From positions 186,001 to 250,000 of the forward strand of contig NZ_UETD01000005.1 of NCBI RefSeq assembly GCF_900116855.1: a DNA stretch of 64,000 nucleotides, in the 5' to 3' direction. This document shows positions 52,162-61,418 of this stretch, piece after piece. The translations under genes were made by a program, and so were the position numbers. Source of the stretch: Ruminococcus flavefaciens. GTDB taxonomy: Bacteria > Bacillota > Clostridia > Oscillospirales > Ruminococcaceae. Under the pieces are notes generated by a model. The model was given only the letters and a program-made list of their open reading frames with translations. It searched no databases and was not told the DNA's origin. The stretch's first letter is position 1. Every line of letters starts with the position of its first letter.

Positions 52162-52800
52162 ATGAACCTTATCTTTTTAGGCGCCCCCGGCGCAGGCAAG
52201 GGTACTCAGGCAGAGGTTGTTTCCGACGCTCTGAATATTCCTCAGATATCAACAGGCAATATCCTCCGCGAAGCCGCCAAGAACGGCACAGAGTACGGCC
52301 TTAAGGCTAAGGCTGCTATGGACGCGGGTGCTCTCGTATCAGACGATATCGTTATCGGTATCCTGAAGGAGAGGATCGCTGAGGACGACTGCAAAAACGG
52401 TTTCATCCTCGACGGTTTCCCGAGAACGGTCCCTCAGGCAGAGGCTCTTGACAAAATGAACATCCAGATCGATAAGGTTATCGAGATCAGCGTTCCCGAT
52501 GAGACTATCAAACAGAGAGTCTCGGGCAGAAGAGTCTGCCAGGGATGCGGAGCTTCCTACCATATCGAATACAAGCCTACAAAGGTCGAGGGTGTTTGCG
52601 ATAAGTGCGGCGACAAGACTATCGTTCGTAAGGACGATCAGCCCGAAGTCGTTCTCGACAGACTTGCAACTTATCACGAAAAGACAGCTCCTCTCAAGGA
52701 CTATTACGAGAAGCAGGGCAAGCTTGTCACTGTTATCGGTCAGGAAGAGGTCGCTGATACTTCTAAGCTCACTCTGCAGGCAGTAGGAGTAGAGAAGTAA
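52162..52800 (+). CDS. adk: adenylate kinase, zinc-lid type
   Basis: 212 residues. It catalyses ATP + AMP to 2 ADP. The P-loop is GAPGAGKGTQ (about 7-16), the AMP site includes STGNILREA and DGFPRTVPQAEAL, and the lid carries CQGCGASYH with CDKCGDK: four cysteines for a structural zinc, the Gram-positive form. AAAGGAGG precedes the ATG. The stop overlaps the map start (TAATG). Confidence 0.98.
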   Translation: MNLIFLGAPGAGKGTQAEVVSDALNIPQISTGNILREAAKNGTEYGLKAKAAMDAGALVSDDIVIGILKERIAEDDCKNGFILDGFPRTVPQAEALDKMNIQIDKVIEISVPDETIKQRVSGRRVCQGCGASYHIEYKPTKVEGVCDKCGDKTIVRKDDQPEVVLDRLATYHEKTAPLKDYYEKQGKLVTVIGQEEVADTSKLTLQAVGVEK

Positions 52801-53552
52801 TGAGCATAACTATCAAATCAAAGTCCGAATTAGCCATAATGCGTGAAGCAGGTAGGATTACCTGCGGCGCAATATGGTATGCGGGCGAAAGATTAAGAGC
52901 AGGAATGTCAACACTTGACGTTGATAAGCTGGTCGGCGAGTATTATGCCCGCCACGGCGTGAAGTCCTGCTTCAAAGGCCTTTACGGATTTCCCGGGAAC
53001 GCTTGTATCTCGGTAAACGAGGAGATAATCCACGGTATCCCCAAGGCAAGCCACAGACTTAAAGAAGGCGATATAGTAAGCATCGACACGGGAGCTGCGT
53101 ACAAGGGCTTCAACGGAGACAGCTGCTGGACCTTCCCTGTTGGCAAAATTTCTGATGAAGCTAAAGCATTGCTTGAGGTTACAGAGCAAAGCCTTTTCGA
53201 GGGCATAGCTCAGGCTCAGGTTGGCGCAAGAGTCGGAGATATTTCTCATGCTGTTGAAGAGTATTGTGCTTCACGAGGCTACGGAATCGTAAGAAATTAC
53301 TGCGGCCACGGAATCGGCAGAGAAGTTCATGAATCACCCGAAGTACCGAACTGGGGTAAGGCAGGTCACGGACCCAGACTGGTTGCGGGTATGACAATCT
53401 GCATCGAGCCCATGATAAATATCAAGGGAGACGACGTCAAGGTCATGAAAGACAACTGGACAGTCGTTACAAAAAGTGGTTCACTTTCAGCTCACTTTGA
53501 GCATATGATCGCAATAACTCCTGACGGTCCCGTTATATTGACACAGCCCTGA
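52800..53552 (+). CDS. map: methionine aminopeptidase, type I
   Basis: 250 residues. It removes the initiator Met from nascent proteins. Metal ligands fit the pattern: DTGAAYKGFNGDSCWTFPVG gives two Asp; GHGIGREVHESPEVPNWG gives the His; the two Glu are in CIEPM and in the C-terminal SAHFEHMIAITPDGPVILT. The start overlaps the adk stop. It is coupled to translation genes as in most Firmicutes. Confidence 0.97.
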   Translation: MSITIKSKSELAIMREAGRITCGAIWYAGERLRAGMSTLDVDKLVGEYYARHGVKSCFKGLYGFPGNACISVNEEIIHGIPKASHRLKEGDIVSIDTGAAYKGFNGDSCWTFPVGKISDEAKALLEVTEQSLFEGIAQAQVGARVGDISHAVEEYCASRGYGIVRNYCGHGIGREVHESPEVPNWGKAGHGPRLVAGMTICIEPMINIKGDDVKVMKDNWTVVTKSGSLSAHFEHMIAITPDGPVILTQP

Positions 53553-53566
53553 CGGAGGACAACATT

Positions 53567-53809
53567 GTGAAGCTGATGAAAGGCTCTGTTGTAAGAGCGG
53601 AGGCGGGACGAGACGGCGGAGGCTTCTTCGCAGTAGTCGGTACCGACGAAAAATATTGCTTTATAGCAGACGGCAGGAGCAGAAAGCTCGATAAACCCAA
53701 GCGCAAGAATATAAAGCATATCCGCGTTACAGACAGTATGATCGATCTAAACGATATAACTGATAAAAAACTCAGGAACGCTCTGAAGCAGTTCGGAAGC
53801 GCTGAGTAA
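53567..53809 (+). CDS. KOW-domain RNA-binding protein of the ribosomal operon
   Basis: 80 residues, GTG start after GGAGG. The N-terminal KOW-type segment (GSVVRAEAGRDGGGFFAVVG) and the basic middle KLDKPKRKNIKHIRV fit the L14e/KOW RNA-binding proteins that many Clostridia encode between map and infA. The exact role is unknown; a ribosome-associated or assembly function is inferred from its place and fold. Confidence 0.85.
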   Translation: MKLMKGSVVRAEAGRDGGGFFAVVGTDEKYCFIADGRSRKLDKPKRKNIKHIRVTDSMIDLNDITDKKLRNALKQFGSAE

Positions 53810-53824
53810 AGGAGGTTATTCAAA

Positions 53825-54043
53825 GTGTCAAAAGAAGATGTAATCGAGGTTGAGGGCGTTGTAACCGACGCTCTGCCAAATGCAATGTTTAAGGTTCAGC
53901 TTGAGAACGGACACGAGGTATTATCCCACGTTTCGGGCAAGCTCAGAATGAATTATATCAGAATCGTACCCGGTGACAAGGTAAAGCTTGAAATGTCACC
54001 ATACGACCTGTCAAAGGGCCGTATAACATGGCGCGTTAAGTAA
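53825..54043 (+). CDS. infA: translation initiation factor IF-1
   Basis: 72 residues, full length, one OB fold that occupies the ribosomal A site during initiation. [20 protein letters not shown] and the C-terminal [19 protein letters not shown] are diagnostic. GTG start after AAAGGAGG. Confidence 0.98.
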   Translation: MSKEDVIEVEGVVTDALPNAMFKVQLENGHEVLSHVSGKLRMNYIRIVPGDKVKLEMSPYDLSKGRITWRVK

Positions 54044-54091
54044 TAATACAGGATATTCATTATCCGCTATCCGCTAAAGGAGGTATTTTCA

Positions 54092-54205
54092 ATGAAAGTC
54101 AGACCTTCAGTAAAACCTATTTGCGAAAAGTGCAAGGTTATTAAACGTAAAGGCAGAATCATGGTGATCTGCGAAAACCCAAAGCATAAGCAGCGTCAGG
54201 GCTGA
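54092..54205 (+). CDS. rpmJ: 50S ribosomal protein L36
   Basis: 37 residues, full length (bL36): [20 protein letters not shown] at the start and a single zinc ribbon with Cys at 11, 14 and 27 plus His33 ([18 protein letters not shown]). Too short for most length cut-offs. AAAGGAGG precedes the ATG; it lies in the usual place between infA and rpsM. Confidence 0.97.
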   Translation: MKVRPSVKPICEKCKVIKRKGRIMVICENPKHKQRQG

Positions 54206-54239
54206 TCCCCGAGCGCATTAATGGAGGTGCAATTATAAT

Positions 54240-54608
54240 ATGGCAAGAATAGCCGGTGTTGACCTTCCCAAGAATAAGAGAATCGAAATCGGTCTCACTT
54301 ATATCTACGGAATCGGTCGTCAGACTGCAACAAATATCCTCGCAGCAACAGGCGTTGATCCTGACGTAAGAGTAAAGGATCTCGCTGAGGAGGATGTAGC
54401 TAAGCTTCGTGATTATATCGATGAGCATTACACAGTTGAGGGTGACCTCCGCCGTGAAGTTGCTCTTAACATCAAGAGACTTGTTGAAATAGGCTGCTAC
54501 AGAGGCGTTCGTCACCGTAAGGGTCTCCCCGTAAGAGGACAGAGAACAAAGACAAACGCAAGAACCCGCAAGGGCCCTGTAAAGACTATCGCTAACAAGA
54601 AGAAGTAA
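54240..54608 (+). CDS. rpsM: 30S ribosomal protein S13
   Basis: 122 residues, full length (uS13). [20 protein letters not shown] at the N-terminus and the C-terminal [20 protein letters not shown] are diagnostic. It bridges the 30S head to the 50S and contacts P-site tRNA. A GGAGG site precedes the ATG. Confidence 0.98.
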   Translation: MARIAGVDLPKNKRIEIGLTYIYGIGRQTATNILAATGVDPDVRVKDLAEEDVAKLRDYIDEHYTVEGDLRREVALNIKRLVEIGCYRGVRHRKGLPVRGQRTKTNARTRKGPVKTIANKKK

Positions 54609-54622
54609 GGAGGTCATGAGCT

Positions 54623-55027
54623 TTGGCACAGCAGAAGGGTAAAAAAGTTACTACTGTCAGAAGACGTAGAGAACGTAAGAATATCGAAAGCGGCGCTGTT
54701 CATATCCAGTCCACTTTCAATAACACGATCGTTACGATCACAGATACAGCCGGAAACGCTATCTCTTGGGCAAGCGCAGGCGAACTCGGCTTCAGAGGCT
54801 CAAAGAAGTCAACTCCTTTCGCAGCACAGACTGCTGCTGAGACAGCTGCAAAGGCTGCTATGGAGCACGGCCTCAAGAACGTTGAAGTATATGTAAAGGG
54901 ACCCGGTGCAGGTCGTGAAGCTGCAATCAGAGCACTTCAGACAGTAGGCCTTGAGGTAAGAATGATCAAGGACGTAACACCTATCCCGCACAATGGCTGC
55001 CGTCCGCCTAAGAGACGTCGTGTCTGA
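54623..55027 (+). CDS. rpsK: 30S ribosomal protein S11
   Basis: 134 residues, full length (uS11). The core [19 protein letters not shown] and C-terminal [18 protein letters not shown] are conserved; it forms the platform and contacts the mRNA exit. The start is TTG nine bases after AAGGAGG, a rare start codon in this operon. Confidence 0.97.
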   Translation: MAQQKGKKVTTVRRRRERKNIESGAVHIQSTFNNTIVTITDTAGNAISWASAGELGFRGSKKSTPFAAQTAAETAAKAAMEHGLKNVEVYVKGPGAGREAAIRALQTVGLEVRMIKDVTPIPHNGCRPPKRRRV

Positions 55028-55048
55028 TCAAATTGGAGGTGTATTAAA

Positions 55049-55648
55049 ATGGCAGTACAGAAGGAACCAATTCTTAAAAAGTGCAGATATCTGGGCATCA
55101 GCCCTGCTGTTATGGGCGTTTCCAAGAAGGAGTCCATCCGTTTCAAGAACGCAAACAACAGAAAGAAGATCTCTGAATACGGTCTTCAGCTGAAGGAAAA
55201 GCAGAAGCTGAAGTTCATCTACGGCGTACTCGAAAAGCAGTTCAGACACTACTTTGCGATCGCTGAGAAGATGGAGGGTAAGGCCGGTGATAACCTTATC
55301 ACTTGTCTCGAATCCAGACTTGACAGTGTTGTATACAGAATGGGCCTGGCTCTCACAAGAAGAGAAGCAAGACAGCTCGTTGTACACAGCCACTACACAG
55401 TAAACGGCAAGAAGGTAAACATTCCTTCCTATAGAGTTAAGGTTGGCGACGTTATCGCCCTCAGAGAAAAGGACAGAACTTCCGAGAAGTTCAAGGCTAC
55501 AGTAGAAGAGACTAAGGACAGACTCGTTCCTGTATGGCTCACAGCTAACAAGGATGACTTCTCCGCTACAGTAAATCGTCTTCCCTCAGCTGAGGATATT
55601 GACTACGAGGTAGCTACTCACCTCATCGTCGAGCTGTACTCCAAGTAA
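55049..55648 (+). CDS. rpsD: 30S ribosomal protein S4
   Basis: 199 residues (uS4). The S4 RNA-binding domain (about 92-155) begins CLESRLDSVVYRMGLALTRR. The N-terminus (KCRYLGISPAVMG) lacks the zinc cysteine set of some S4 forms, leaving one Cys. S4 nucleates 16S assembly and in E. coli represses the alpha operon. GGAGG precedes the ATG. Confidence 0.97.
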   Translation: MAVQKEPILKKCRYLGISPAVMGVSKKESIRFKNANNRKKISEYGLQLKEKQKLKFIYGVLEKQFRHYFAIAEKMEGKAGDNLITCLESRLDSVVYRMGLALTRREARQLVVHSHYTVNGKKVNIPSYRVKVGDVIALREKDRTSEKFKATVEETKDRLVPVWLTANKDDFSATVNRLPSAEDIDYEVATHLIVELYSK

Positions 55649-55714
55649 TCAAAGGGATATACTTGAAGCGTCAGTATTCGAAATCAACATTAATTGCGAA
55701 ATAGGAGGGTTTTT

Positions 55715-56680
55715 ATGCTGGAAAAAATTAATAAGCCTGATATTGAGATCGTCGAGCTTAAAAGTGACGGCAAATACGGCAAATTCGTTTTAGCACCGCT
55801 GGAGCGTGGATACGGTATTACACTTGGAAACAGCCTCAGACGTGTGCTGCTCTCCTCACTTCCGGGTGTGGCTGTAACATCTGTAAAGCTTTCGGGCAAG
55901 GATGGTACAGTACACCATGAGTTGTCAACTATTCCGGGCGTAAAAGAAGACGTTACCGAAATAATCCTCAGTATTAAAGGACTGACGGCTAAGCTTTACG
56001 GCGAAGGCCCTAAGACAGTATATATAGAGGCAGAGGGCGAATGTGAAATTACTGCCGGCGATATAAAAACCGACTCTGAGGTGAATATCCTCGATCCCGG
56101 TATGCACATCGCTACACTGGGTAAGGACGCAAAGCTCTATATGGAGATCACCATCGACAGAGGAAGAGGCTATGTTTCCGCAGAAAGAAACAAGAAGCAG
56201 ATCAACCTCCCCGTTGACGTTATCGCCGTAGACAGCATCTATACTCCTGTTCTTAAGGTGAATTACACCGTAGAGGATACACGACTCGGTCAGGTCACCG
56301 ACTATGATAAGCTTACCATGGAGGTATGGACAGACGGTACAATCTCCGCTAAGGAAGCATTATCACAGGCAGCCAATCTCCTCAACGAGCATCTGAAGCT
56401 GTTCATCGACCTCTCAGAAGAGGCAGGACTGGCTGAGGTCCTTGTTGAAAAGGATGAGAAGGGGAAGGAAAAAATCCTTGAGATGACCATTGAGGATCTT
56501 GACTTATCTGTACGTTCATTCAATTGTCTGAAGCGTGCAGGTATCAATACCGTAGATGACTTGATCAATAAGTCTGAGGAAGAAATGATGAAGGTTAGAA
56601 ACCTTGGAAAGAAGTCCTTCGACGAGGTCAAGGAAAAGCTCCAGTCACTGGGCTTTGACCTCTCCTCCGAAGAGGAATAA
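55715..56680 (+). CDS. rpoA: RNA polymerase alpha subunit
   Basis: About 321 residues. N-terminal domain (1-230) dimerises and binds beta and beta-prime: [20 protein letters not shown] and VHHEFSTI-type segment (here [15 protein letters not shown]). A linker leads to the C-terminal domain (about 250-321), with [20 protein letters not shown] and [16 protein letters not shown] for UP-element and activator contacts. Start: ATG at 55715 after AGGAGGG. Upstream gap of 66 bases. Confidence 0.98.
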   Translation: MLEKINKPDIEIVELKSDGKYGKFVLAPLERGYGITLGNSLRRVLLSSLPGVAVTSVKLSGKDGTVHHELSTIPGVKEDVTEIILSIKGLTAKLYGEGPKTVYIEAEGECEITAGDIKTDSEVNILDPGMHIATLGKDAKLYMEITIDRGRGYVSAERNKKQINLPVDVIAVDSIYTPVLKVNYTVEDTRLGQVTDYDKLTMEVWTDGTISAKEALSQAANLLNEHLKLFIDLSEEAGLAEVLVEKDEKGKEKILEMTIEDLDLSVRSFNCLKRAGINTVDDLINKSEEEMMKVRNLGKKSFDEVKEKLQSLGFDLSSEEE

Positions 56681-56728
56681 ACCATAAATCGTGCGTTTAG
56701 CGCACCACTATAAAAAGGAGTGAATACA

Positions 56729-57070
56729 ATGCCGGGTACAAGAAAACTGGGCAGAACATCTGATCATAGAAAGGCTATGCTCAGAGGCATGGTTACTTTC
56801 CTGCTTGAGAACGGTCAGATCGAAACTACCGTTACAAGAGCTAAGGAAGTTCGTGCAGTTGCAGAAAAAATGATCACTATCGGTAAAAATGATGATCTGC
56901 ACTCCAAGCGTCAGGTGTTCTCTTACATCACAAAGGAGTCCGTTGCTAAGAAGCTTATCGACGAGATCGCTCCCAAGTATGCAGAGAGAAACGGTGGTTA
57001 CACACAGATCGTTAAGATCGGTCCCCGCCGCGGTGACGCCGCTGAAATGGCTATCATCAAGCTCGTTTGA
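56729..57070 (+). CDS. rplQ: 50S ribosomal protein L17
   Basis: 113 residues, full length (bL17). It starts [20 protein letters not shown] and ends [14 protein letters not shown], with the conserved central [15 protein letters not shown]. Start: ATG at 56729 after AAGGAG. Last gene of the ribosomal operon; a strong terminator follows 18 bases after the stop. Confidence 0.98.
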   Translation: MPGTRKLGRTSDHRKAMLRGMVTFLLENGQIETTVTRAKEVRAVAEKMITIGKNDDLHSKRQVFSYITKESVAKKLIDEIAPKYAERNGGYTQIVKIGPRRGDAAEMAIIKLV

Positions 57071-57088
57071 TCAGAGATATAACGACAG

Positions 57089-57122
57089 GAGCCGTTCCCG
57101 TAAAGGGAGCGGCTCTTTTTTG
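57089..57122 (+). terminator. Rho-independent terminator of the ribosomal operon
   Basis: GAGCCGTTCCC/GGGAGCGGCTC 11-bp stem (one T-G pair) with loop GTAAA, followed by a T run. Confidence 0.95.
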
Positions 57123-57164
57123 CGATATGCCTATAAAAAATGCGGAAAATCGGTGAAAAAGGAC

Positions 57165-57193
57165 TTGCAAAACTCACCGATATGTGTTATAAT
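57165..57193 (+). promoter_or_regulatory. sigma-A promoter of yajC
   Basis: TTGCAA (57165-57170), 17-base spacer, TATAAT (57188-57193). Confidence 0.85.
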
Positions 57194-57236
57194 ATCCATT
57201 GTATGAAATACAATCCCGAACGATAGGAGAAATAAT

Positions 57237-57761
57237 ATGAATAAGAAGATAATAACCTCTCTTGCCGCAGCTGTTTGTACAATGGCTATGGCAGGTTCAA
57301 CAGCTCTCAACGCATTTGCAGAGGGAGAGTCATCCGCAGCAAACGGTCAGCAGCCCGGCGGCATGAGCTTGCTTTCAATGCCCCTTATGCTCATCATCAT
57401 GTTCGTGCTGCTCTACTTCATGGCTATCAGACCCCAGAAGAAGCGCGACAGAGAGCTCAAGGAGATGCAGGAGAGCCTCCAGATCGGCGATGAGATCGTC
57501 ACTGGCGGCGGTATCGTCGGTATCGTTGTAAGCGTGGGCGAGGATACAGTCGTTATCGAGACAGGCGGCGCTAAGCACAAGCTCAGAATAAAGAACTGGG
57601 CTATCACCGAGAACGTTACCGCAGCAGAGCGTATCAAGGAAGCAAAGGCATCAGGCAAGAAGTCATCAGCAGTTGCCGCAGCAGCAGTAGTTGACGATGA
57701 TGACGACGCAGACAAGAAGTCCAAGAAGAAAAACAAGAAGAAGGACGACGAAGAAGAATAA
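57237..57761 (+). CDS. yajC: preprotein translocase subunit YajC
   Basis: 174 residues, longer than the usual 85-120. The N-terminus (1-25) looks like a signal or membrane segment; the main helix is about 42-60 (MPLMLIIMFVLLYFMAIRPQ), followed by the family motif QKKRDRELKEMQESLQIGDE and GGIVGIVVSVGEDTVVIETG. The last 40 residues are an Ala/Asp/Lys-rich charged tail. YajC works with SecDF in protein export. The N-terminal extra segment and the charged tail are unusual in length but seen in Clostridia. AGGAG precedes the ATG. Confidence 0.92.
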   Translation: MNKKIITSLAAAVCTMAMAGSTALNAFAEGESSAANGQQPGGMSLLSMPLMLIIMFVLLYFMAIRPQKKRDRELKEMQESLQIGDEIVTGGGIVGIVVSVGEDTVVIETGGAKHKLRIKNWAITENVTAAERIKEAKASGKKSSAVAAAAVVDDDDDADKKSKKKNKKKDDEEE

Positions 57762-57769
57762 AAATAAAC

Positions 57770-57813
57770 ACCTCCGCATAGAATTACACAGTATTCTATG
57801 ACGGAGGTTTTTT
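57770..57813 (+). terminator. terminator whose 3' arm carries the next gene's Shine-Dalgarno
   Basis: ACCTCCG-(C)-ATAGAAT (57770-57784) pairs with ATTCTAT-(GA)-CGGAGGT (57793-57808), and a T run ends at 57813, one base before the next ATG. The GGAGG in the 3' arm is the only ribosome-binding site for that gene. Confidence 0.8.
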
Positions 57814-58215
57814 ATGCGCAGACACAGAAAAAGCCTGTGGGCAAGCGGTATACTGAGTATGACAGCGGCAGTGTGCTGCGGACTTGTCTTTACGGCGGCA
57901 GCAGCGGTACTGTCTGCGGCGCTCATATACTATGTAATGGGGGAAATGGGACTTTCCAAGGCGTTTGCAGGCTTTTCCCTCGGGGCAGGTGCTTGTATCG
58001 GCGCCTATGTATACGGTAAGTACAGACGCAGGTGGGGACTCTTTGGCGGCTCTCTTTGCGGAGCCCTTATGTATGCAGTCATAGCTGCAGCAGGGGTTAT
58101 CCTGCTCGGTGAGCCCGCAGGCATAAAAAAGCTCCTCCTGCTGACCATCTGCGGTGCAGCAGGAGGAGTTGCAGGCGTTAACTCTAAACGCCCGAAAGGT
58201 CTTATGGATCAGTAA
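57814..58215 (+). CDS. TIGR04086-family membrane protein
   Basis: 133 residues: a basic N-terminus (MRRHRKSLW), then four helices (about 9-35, 47-67, 72-97 and 106-122). The pattern fits the TIGR04086 small membrane proteins that follow yajC in many Clostridia. Function unknown. Read-through of the terminator after yajC would be required unless a separate start lies inside the hairpin. Its 3' end overlaps the convergent htrA gene by 7 bases. Confidence 0.82.
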   Translation: MRRHRKSLWASGILSMTAAVCCGLVFTAAAAVLSAALIYYVMGEMGLSKAFAGFSLGAGACIGAYVYGKYRRRWGLFGGSLCGALMYAVIAAAGVILLGEPAGIKKLLLLTICGAAGGVAGVNSKRPKGLMDQ

Positions 58216-59882
58216 TTGCCTGAGGTATCCTCCATGAGCTTGAACTCGATATTGTAGTATCTCACAGTGCCGTCCTTACCGACGTGAGCACAGGTCGCAG
58301 GCACCTTGTCCCCGGCTTCATACTGGCTGCTGATGGTGTCGTAGAGCTCATCGTAGGTGGTAATGGTCTTGCCGTTTATCTCCACGATGAAGTCGCCCTC
58401 CCTCAGCTCGGTATTGGCGATATCGCATTCCTTGTCTATCTTCTCGATATAGACTCCCTTGAAGTCGTCGGGGAGCTCATAGCCCAGCTTTTCCTCAATA
58501 GTTGCAAGCTTCGATTCGGAAGCCATGTCTATGAGCTGAATGCCTATCCTGAAGCGTCCTGCCACGAAGCCGTTCTTGGCAAGCTCCTCGATAACGGGAT
58601 AAGCCTCGTTTATGGTTATTGCAAAGCCCAGACCCTCAAGGTCGTTGCTGACGTACTTTGAGGAGGTGATACCGATGACCTGACCGTACATATTGACCAG
58701 AGCGCCGCCCGAGTTACCGGGGCTTATCTCCGCATTGGTCTGAATGCAGTCCATCTCAAAGCCTGTAGAATCGCTTCTTATCTTGCGGTTAACGGCGGAT
58801 ACGATACCGTCGGTAACGGTGCTGGCGAGGTTTGCAGGGTTTCCTATGGCGATAACGGTCTCGCCCACAACTGCCTCATCGGAGTCGCCTAAAGTAGCGG
58901 GAACCAGACCCTCGGCATTGACCTTTATCACAGCGATATCGGTCTTTGCGTCCCTGCCGATAATCTTGGCATCGTAGAAGTCGCCGTCCATTGTCTCTAT
59001 CCTGTGGTAGCCCTCTGCTTCAAGAACATGGGCATTTGTGACGATGTAGCCGTCCTCGTTGAGGACAATGCCCGAGCCTGTTCCCAGCGGACGCTTTGCG
59101 GTATAGCCTGCGTAGTCCGCATAGGTGTATATCTTGACGATGGAGGGTCTTACGAGAGCAGCTGCGCCCTCGGGAGTGTACCTGCCGTTTGCGTCCTTGT
59201 AGTTACTGTCATCGGTGGCACCGTCGGGTTTGTGCTCCTTATAGAGCACTACTGCCTGCGGAGAGCCTATCTTATCCACGATGGAGTCGCTTTTCACGAT
59301 GTCGTGGACAATGCCGAATATGGAGAGTCCTGCTGAAATTGCCACAAGTACAGCGAAAAGACGCTTGATGGCGGTATTGTTCCTGCCTTTCAGCTGCTCA
59401 TCGCTGGGATAATTCATGGCAGGAGAGCCTTTTTCCAGCTCCTCAAAGCCTATGGGTTCATACATGAACTTATCGTACACGGGGCGGCGGGGCTGATTAT
59501 AATCGGGCTGTCTGTAACCGCTGTTGGGCTGATTGTAGCCGCTCTGACCGAAGCCCGAGGGCTGCTGACCGTAGCTGTTATTCTGCTGACCGAAACCGCT
59601 GTTCGGCTGACTGTAGCCGCCCTGCTGGGGATAGCCGTTGTTCCGGATGGGCTGACCGTAGTTCTGCTGAGGTCTTCCGTAGGGAGCGGCACCCTGACCG
59701 TAACTGCTGCCCTGCTGCTCATATGGGGGAGGAGAGGGCTGACTGCCGTAGCCGTTTGGCTGCTGCTGCCTGAGCTCCTGCATATCACTGCTGCCGTAGG
59801 AATTATCCGAAGCGGGCTTTTCATGCTTGGGGACATAGGGCTGCTGAGAGCCGCTGCCGTAAAAATAATCTCTTTCGTCCAT
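58209..59882 (-). CDS. HtrA/DegP-like serine protease with low-complexity N-terminus
   Basis: 557 residues. Residues 1-135 are a Gln/Tyr/Gly/Ser/Pro-rich cytoplasmic tail; one membrane helix lies at about 173-193. The trypsin-like domain (about 240-430) has the full triad: His285 in TNAHVLE, Asp315 in KTDIAVIKV and Ser391 in SPGNSGGALV. A PDZ domain (about 440-545) ends the protein. HtrA degrades misfolded exported proteins at the outer membrane face. It starts three bases after the histidine kinase gene, so it is co-transcribed with a two-component system, as in secretion-stress loci such as CssRS/HtrA. Confidence 0.93.
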   Translation of the reverse strand: MDERDYFYGSGSQQPYVPKHEKPASDNSYGSSDMQELRQQQPNGYGSQPSPPPYEQQGSSYGQGAAPYGRPQQNYGQPIRNNGYPQQGGYSQPNSGFGQQNNSYGQQPSGFGQSGYNQPNSGYRQPDYNQPRRPVYDKFMYEPIGFEELEKGSPAMNYPSDEQLKGRNNTAIKRLFAVLVAISAGLSIFGIVHDIVKSDSIVDKIGSPQAVVLYKEHKPDGATDDSNYKDANGRYTPEGAAALVRPSIVKIYTYADYAGYTAKRPLGTGSGIVLNEDGYIVTNAHVLEAEGYHRIETMDGDFYDAKIIGRDAKTDIAVIKVNAEGLVPATLGDSDEAVVGETVIAIGNPANLASTVTDGIVSAVNRKIRSDSTGFEMDCIQTNAEISPGNSGGALVNMYGQVIGITSSKYVSNDLEGLGFAITINEAYPVIEELAKNGFVAGRFRIGIQLIDMASESKLATIEEKLGYELPDDFKGVYIEKIDKECDIANTELREGDFIVEINGKTITTYDELYDTISSQYEAGDKVPATCAHVGKDGTVRYYNIEFKLMEDTSGNY

Positions 59883-59885
59883 TGA

Positions 59886-61352
59886 TTATCCTTTCTTTTT
59901 AGGCTGTTTCTCGGGTATCTGTATGAGAAACTCCGTATATTCTCCGTACACGCTCTTGACTACTATGTGACCGTGGTGGAGATGAACTATCTTTCGTGAG
60001 ATGGCAAGACCGAGACCCAGACCCGTTGTATCCTTGCCGCGGGAGGAGTCAGTCTTGTAGAAGCGGTCGAATACCTGCGATATCTCGTCGTTCTTGAGAC
60101 CCTCGCCTGTATTCTTTATGCCTATGGTGCAGATACCGTTTATGGAACGCTCAAACCTGAAGGAGAGGGTACCTCCCGTATTGATGAACTTTACAGCGTT
60201 TTCCACAAGGTTATACACTACCTGCTGGATAAGGTCGGGGTCCACCTCAGCGGACATACGCTCGCTGCCGAGACCCTCTACCTCTAAGTTTTTGTCCTCT
60301 ATCTTCTTCTCGAACATGAGAACGGTCTGAATGACTATTTCTGTCAGGTTTACGTCGCGGAAATTGGGTCTGAGGGTACCTGTCTCGAAGCGTGACATAT
60401 TGAGCATGGAGGAGATGAGGATGCGAAGGCGCTTTATCTCCTTTGACACCAGCACAAGGTATTCGTTCTGTCTGGTCTTGGGGATAGTTCCGTCGAGGAT
60501 ACCGTCAACAAAACCGCCGATGGTAGTGATAGGAGTTCTCAGCTCGTGAGATACGTTGGCGATGAAGGTCTTGCTGGTCTCCTCGCTCTTTGCGACGTCC
60601 GCAGCGACTGCGTTGACGTAGTCGGCTATCTCGGGGGAGGTATAGGGAACGTCTGTGGGTATCTGCTCCGAGAAGTCGCGCTTTGCGTACATCTCGCTTA
60701 TTCGTCTGAATTCGTTCTCATATGCGGACAGCCTGTTGAACCTGCGCTTTATAAGTAAAAGCTGAACAGCAAGGCTCAGCGCACAGAACAGGGTATAGAA
60801 CACGGCTATCTTGACCGAGAAGGAATTGATATCGTTTGATTTTGCGTATATCTTCGCGAACATCCTTGAGGGGACGAGGTCATTCTCACCGCTGAGGAAG
60901 AAGCAGGTACCGTAGAGCATATAGGGCTCGCTTGCGGAGATATTGCTGCTTTCGATATCAAGGAAGTCCTTTTTGCTCAGCTTTTCCACCTCTGCCACGG
61001 TCATTTTAGAGCTGTTCTTTATCACCTTTTTTGGGTCTTCCCTGTAATCCGCGTCAGAGAGGACGCAGTTGCCGTTCTCGTCGTAAATATATATCATCAG
61101 GTGATATTTTGACGAGAATTTCTTATGCAGGTTCTTGGTGGTCTCGGAACGAGTGTCCCTTGTCACAAGGTAGTTGTCCTGCATACAGCTTATGAAAAGG
61201 TCGCCTATGGACTGGAGCTCGTCAAGCTTGGTGGACTTGTATACCGCAGAGCTGACGGTTATAAGTATAACGCCTATGACTATATTCAGCGACAGCAGTA
61301 TAACAGCAATGAATATGAAAAGCTTGTCATAAGAGCTTTTTTTGTTTTTCAA
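59886..61352 (-). CDS. sensor histidine kinase, PhoR/CssS-like
   Basis: About 488 residues. First helix about 11-34, an extracytoplasmic sensor of about 145 residues, second helix about 180-200, HAMP-like linker, then HisKA with phosphorylation His near 269 in NVSHELRTPITTIGGF, and HATPase_c with N box (VVYNLVENAVKF), G1 (IKNTGEGL) and G2 (GLGLGLAI). Start: TTG at 61352, eight bases after GAGG; a GTG at 61361 overlaps that site. It follows the response regulator with a 57-base gap holding a hairpin, and precedes htrA, so it probably senses envelope or secretion stress. Confidence 0.93.
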   Translation of the reverse strand: MKNKKSSYDKLFIFIAVILLSLNIVIGVILITVSSAVYKSTKLDELQSIGDLFISCMQDNYLVTRDTRSETTKNLHKKFSSKYHLMIYIYDENGNCVLSDADYREDPKKVIKNSSKMTVAEVEKLSKKDFLDIESSNISASEPYMLYGTCFFLSGENDLVPSRMFAKIYAKSNDINSFSVKIAVFYTLFCALSLAVQLLLIKRRFNRLSAYENEFRRISEMYAKRDFSEQIPTDVPYTSPEIADYVNAVAADVAKSEETSKTFIANVSHELRTPITTIGGFVDGILDGTIPKTRQNEYLVLVSKEIKRLRILISSMLNMSRFETGTLRPNFRDVNLTEIVIQTVLMFEKKIEDKNLEVEGLGSERMSAEVDPDLIQQVVYNLVENAVKFINTGGTLSFRFERSINGICTIGIKNTGEGLKNDEISQVFDRFYKTDSSRGKDTTGLGLGLAISRKIVHLHHGHIVVKSVYGEYTEFLIQIPEKQPKKKG

Positions 61353-61374
61353 GGGTATCACCTCAATACAAAAT

Positions 61375-61395
61375 AAGGGGACTGAGCGTCCCCTT
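61375..61395 (-). terminator. weak terminator-like hairpin between regulator and kinase genes
   Basis: AAGGGGAC pairs with GTCCCCTT (8 bp, 5-base loop). On the minus strand it is followed by ATTTTGT. It may lower kinase and protease expression relative to the regulator. Confidence 0.5.
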
Positions 61396-61418
61396 TATGC
61401 TTTGAAGTTAATGAGAGC

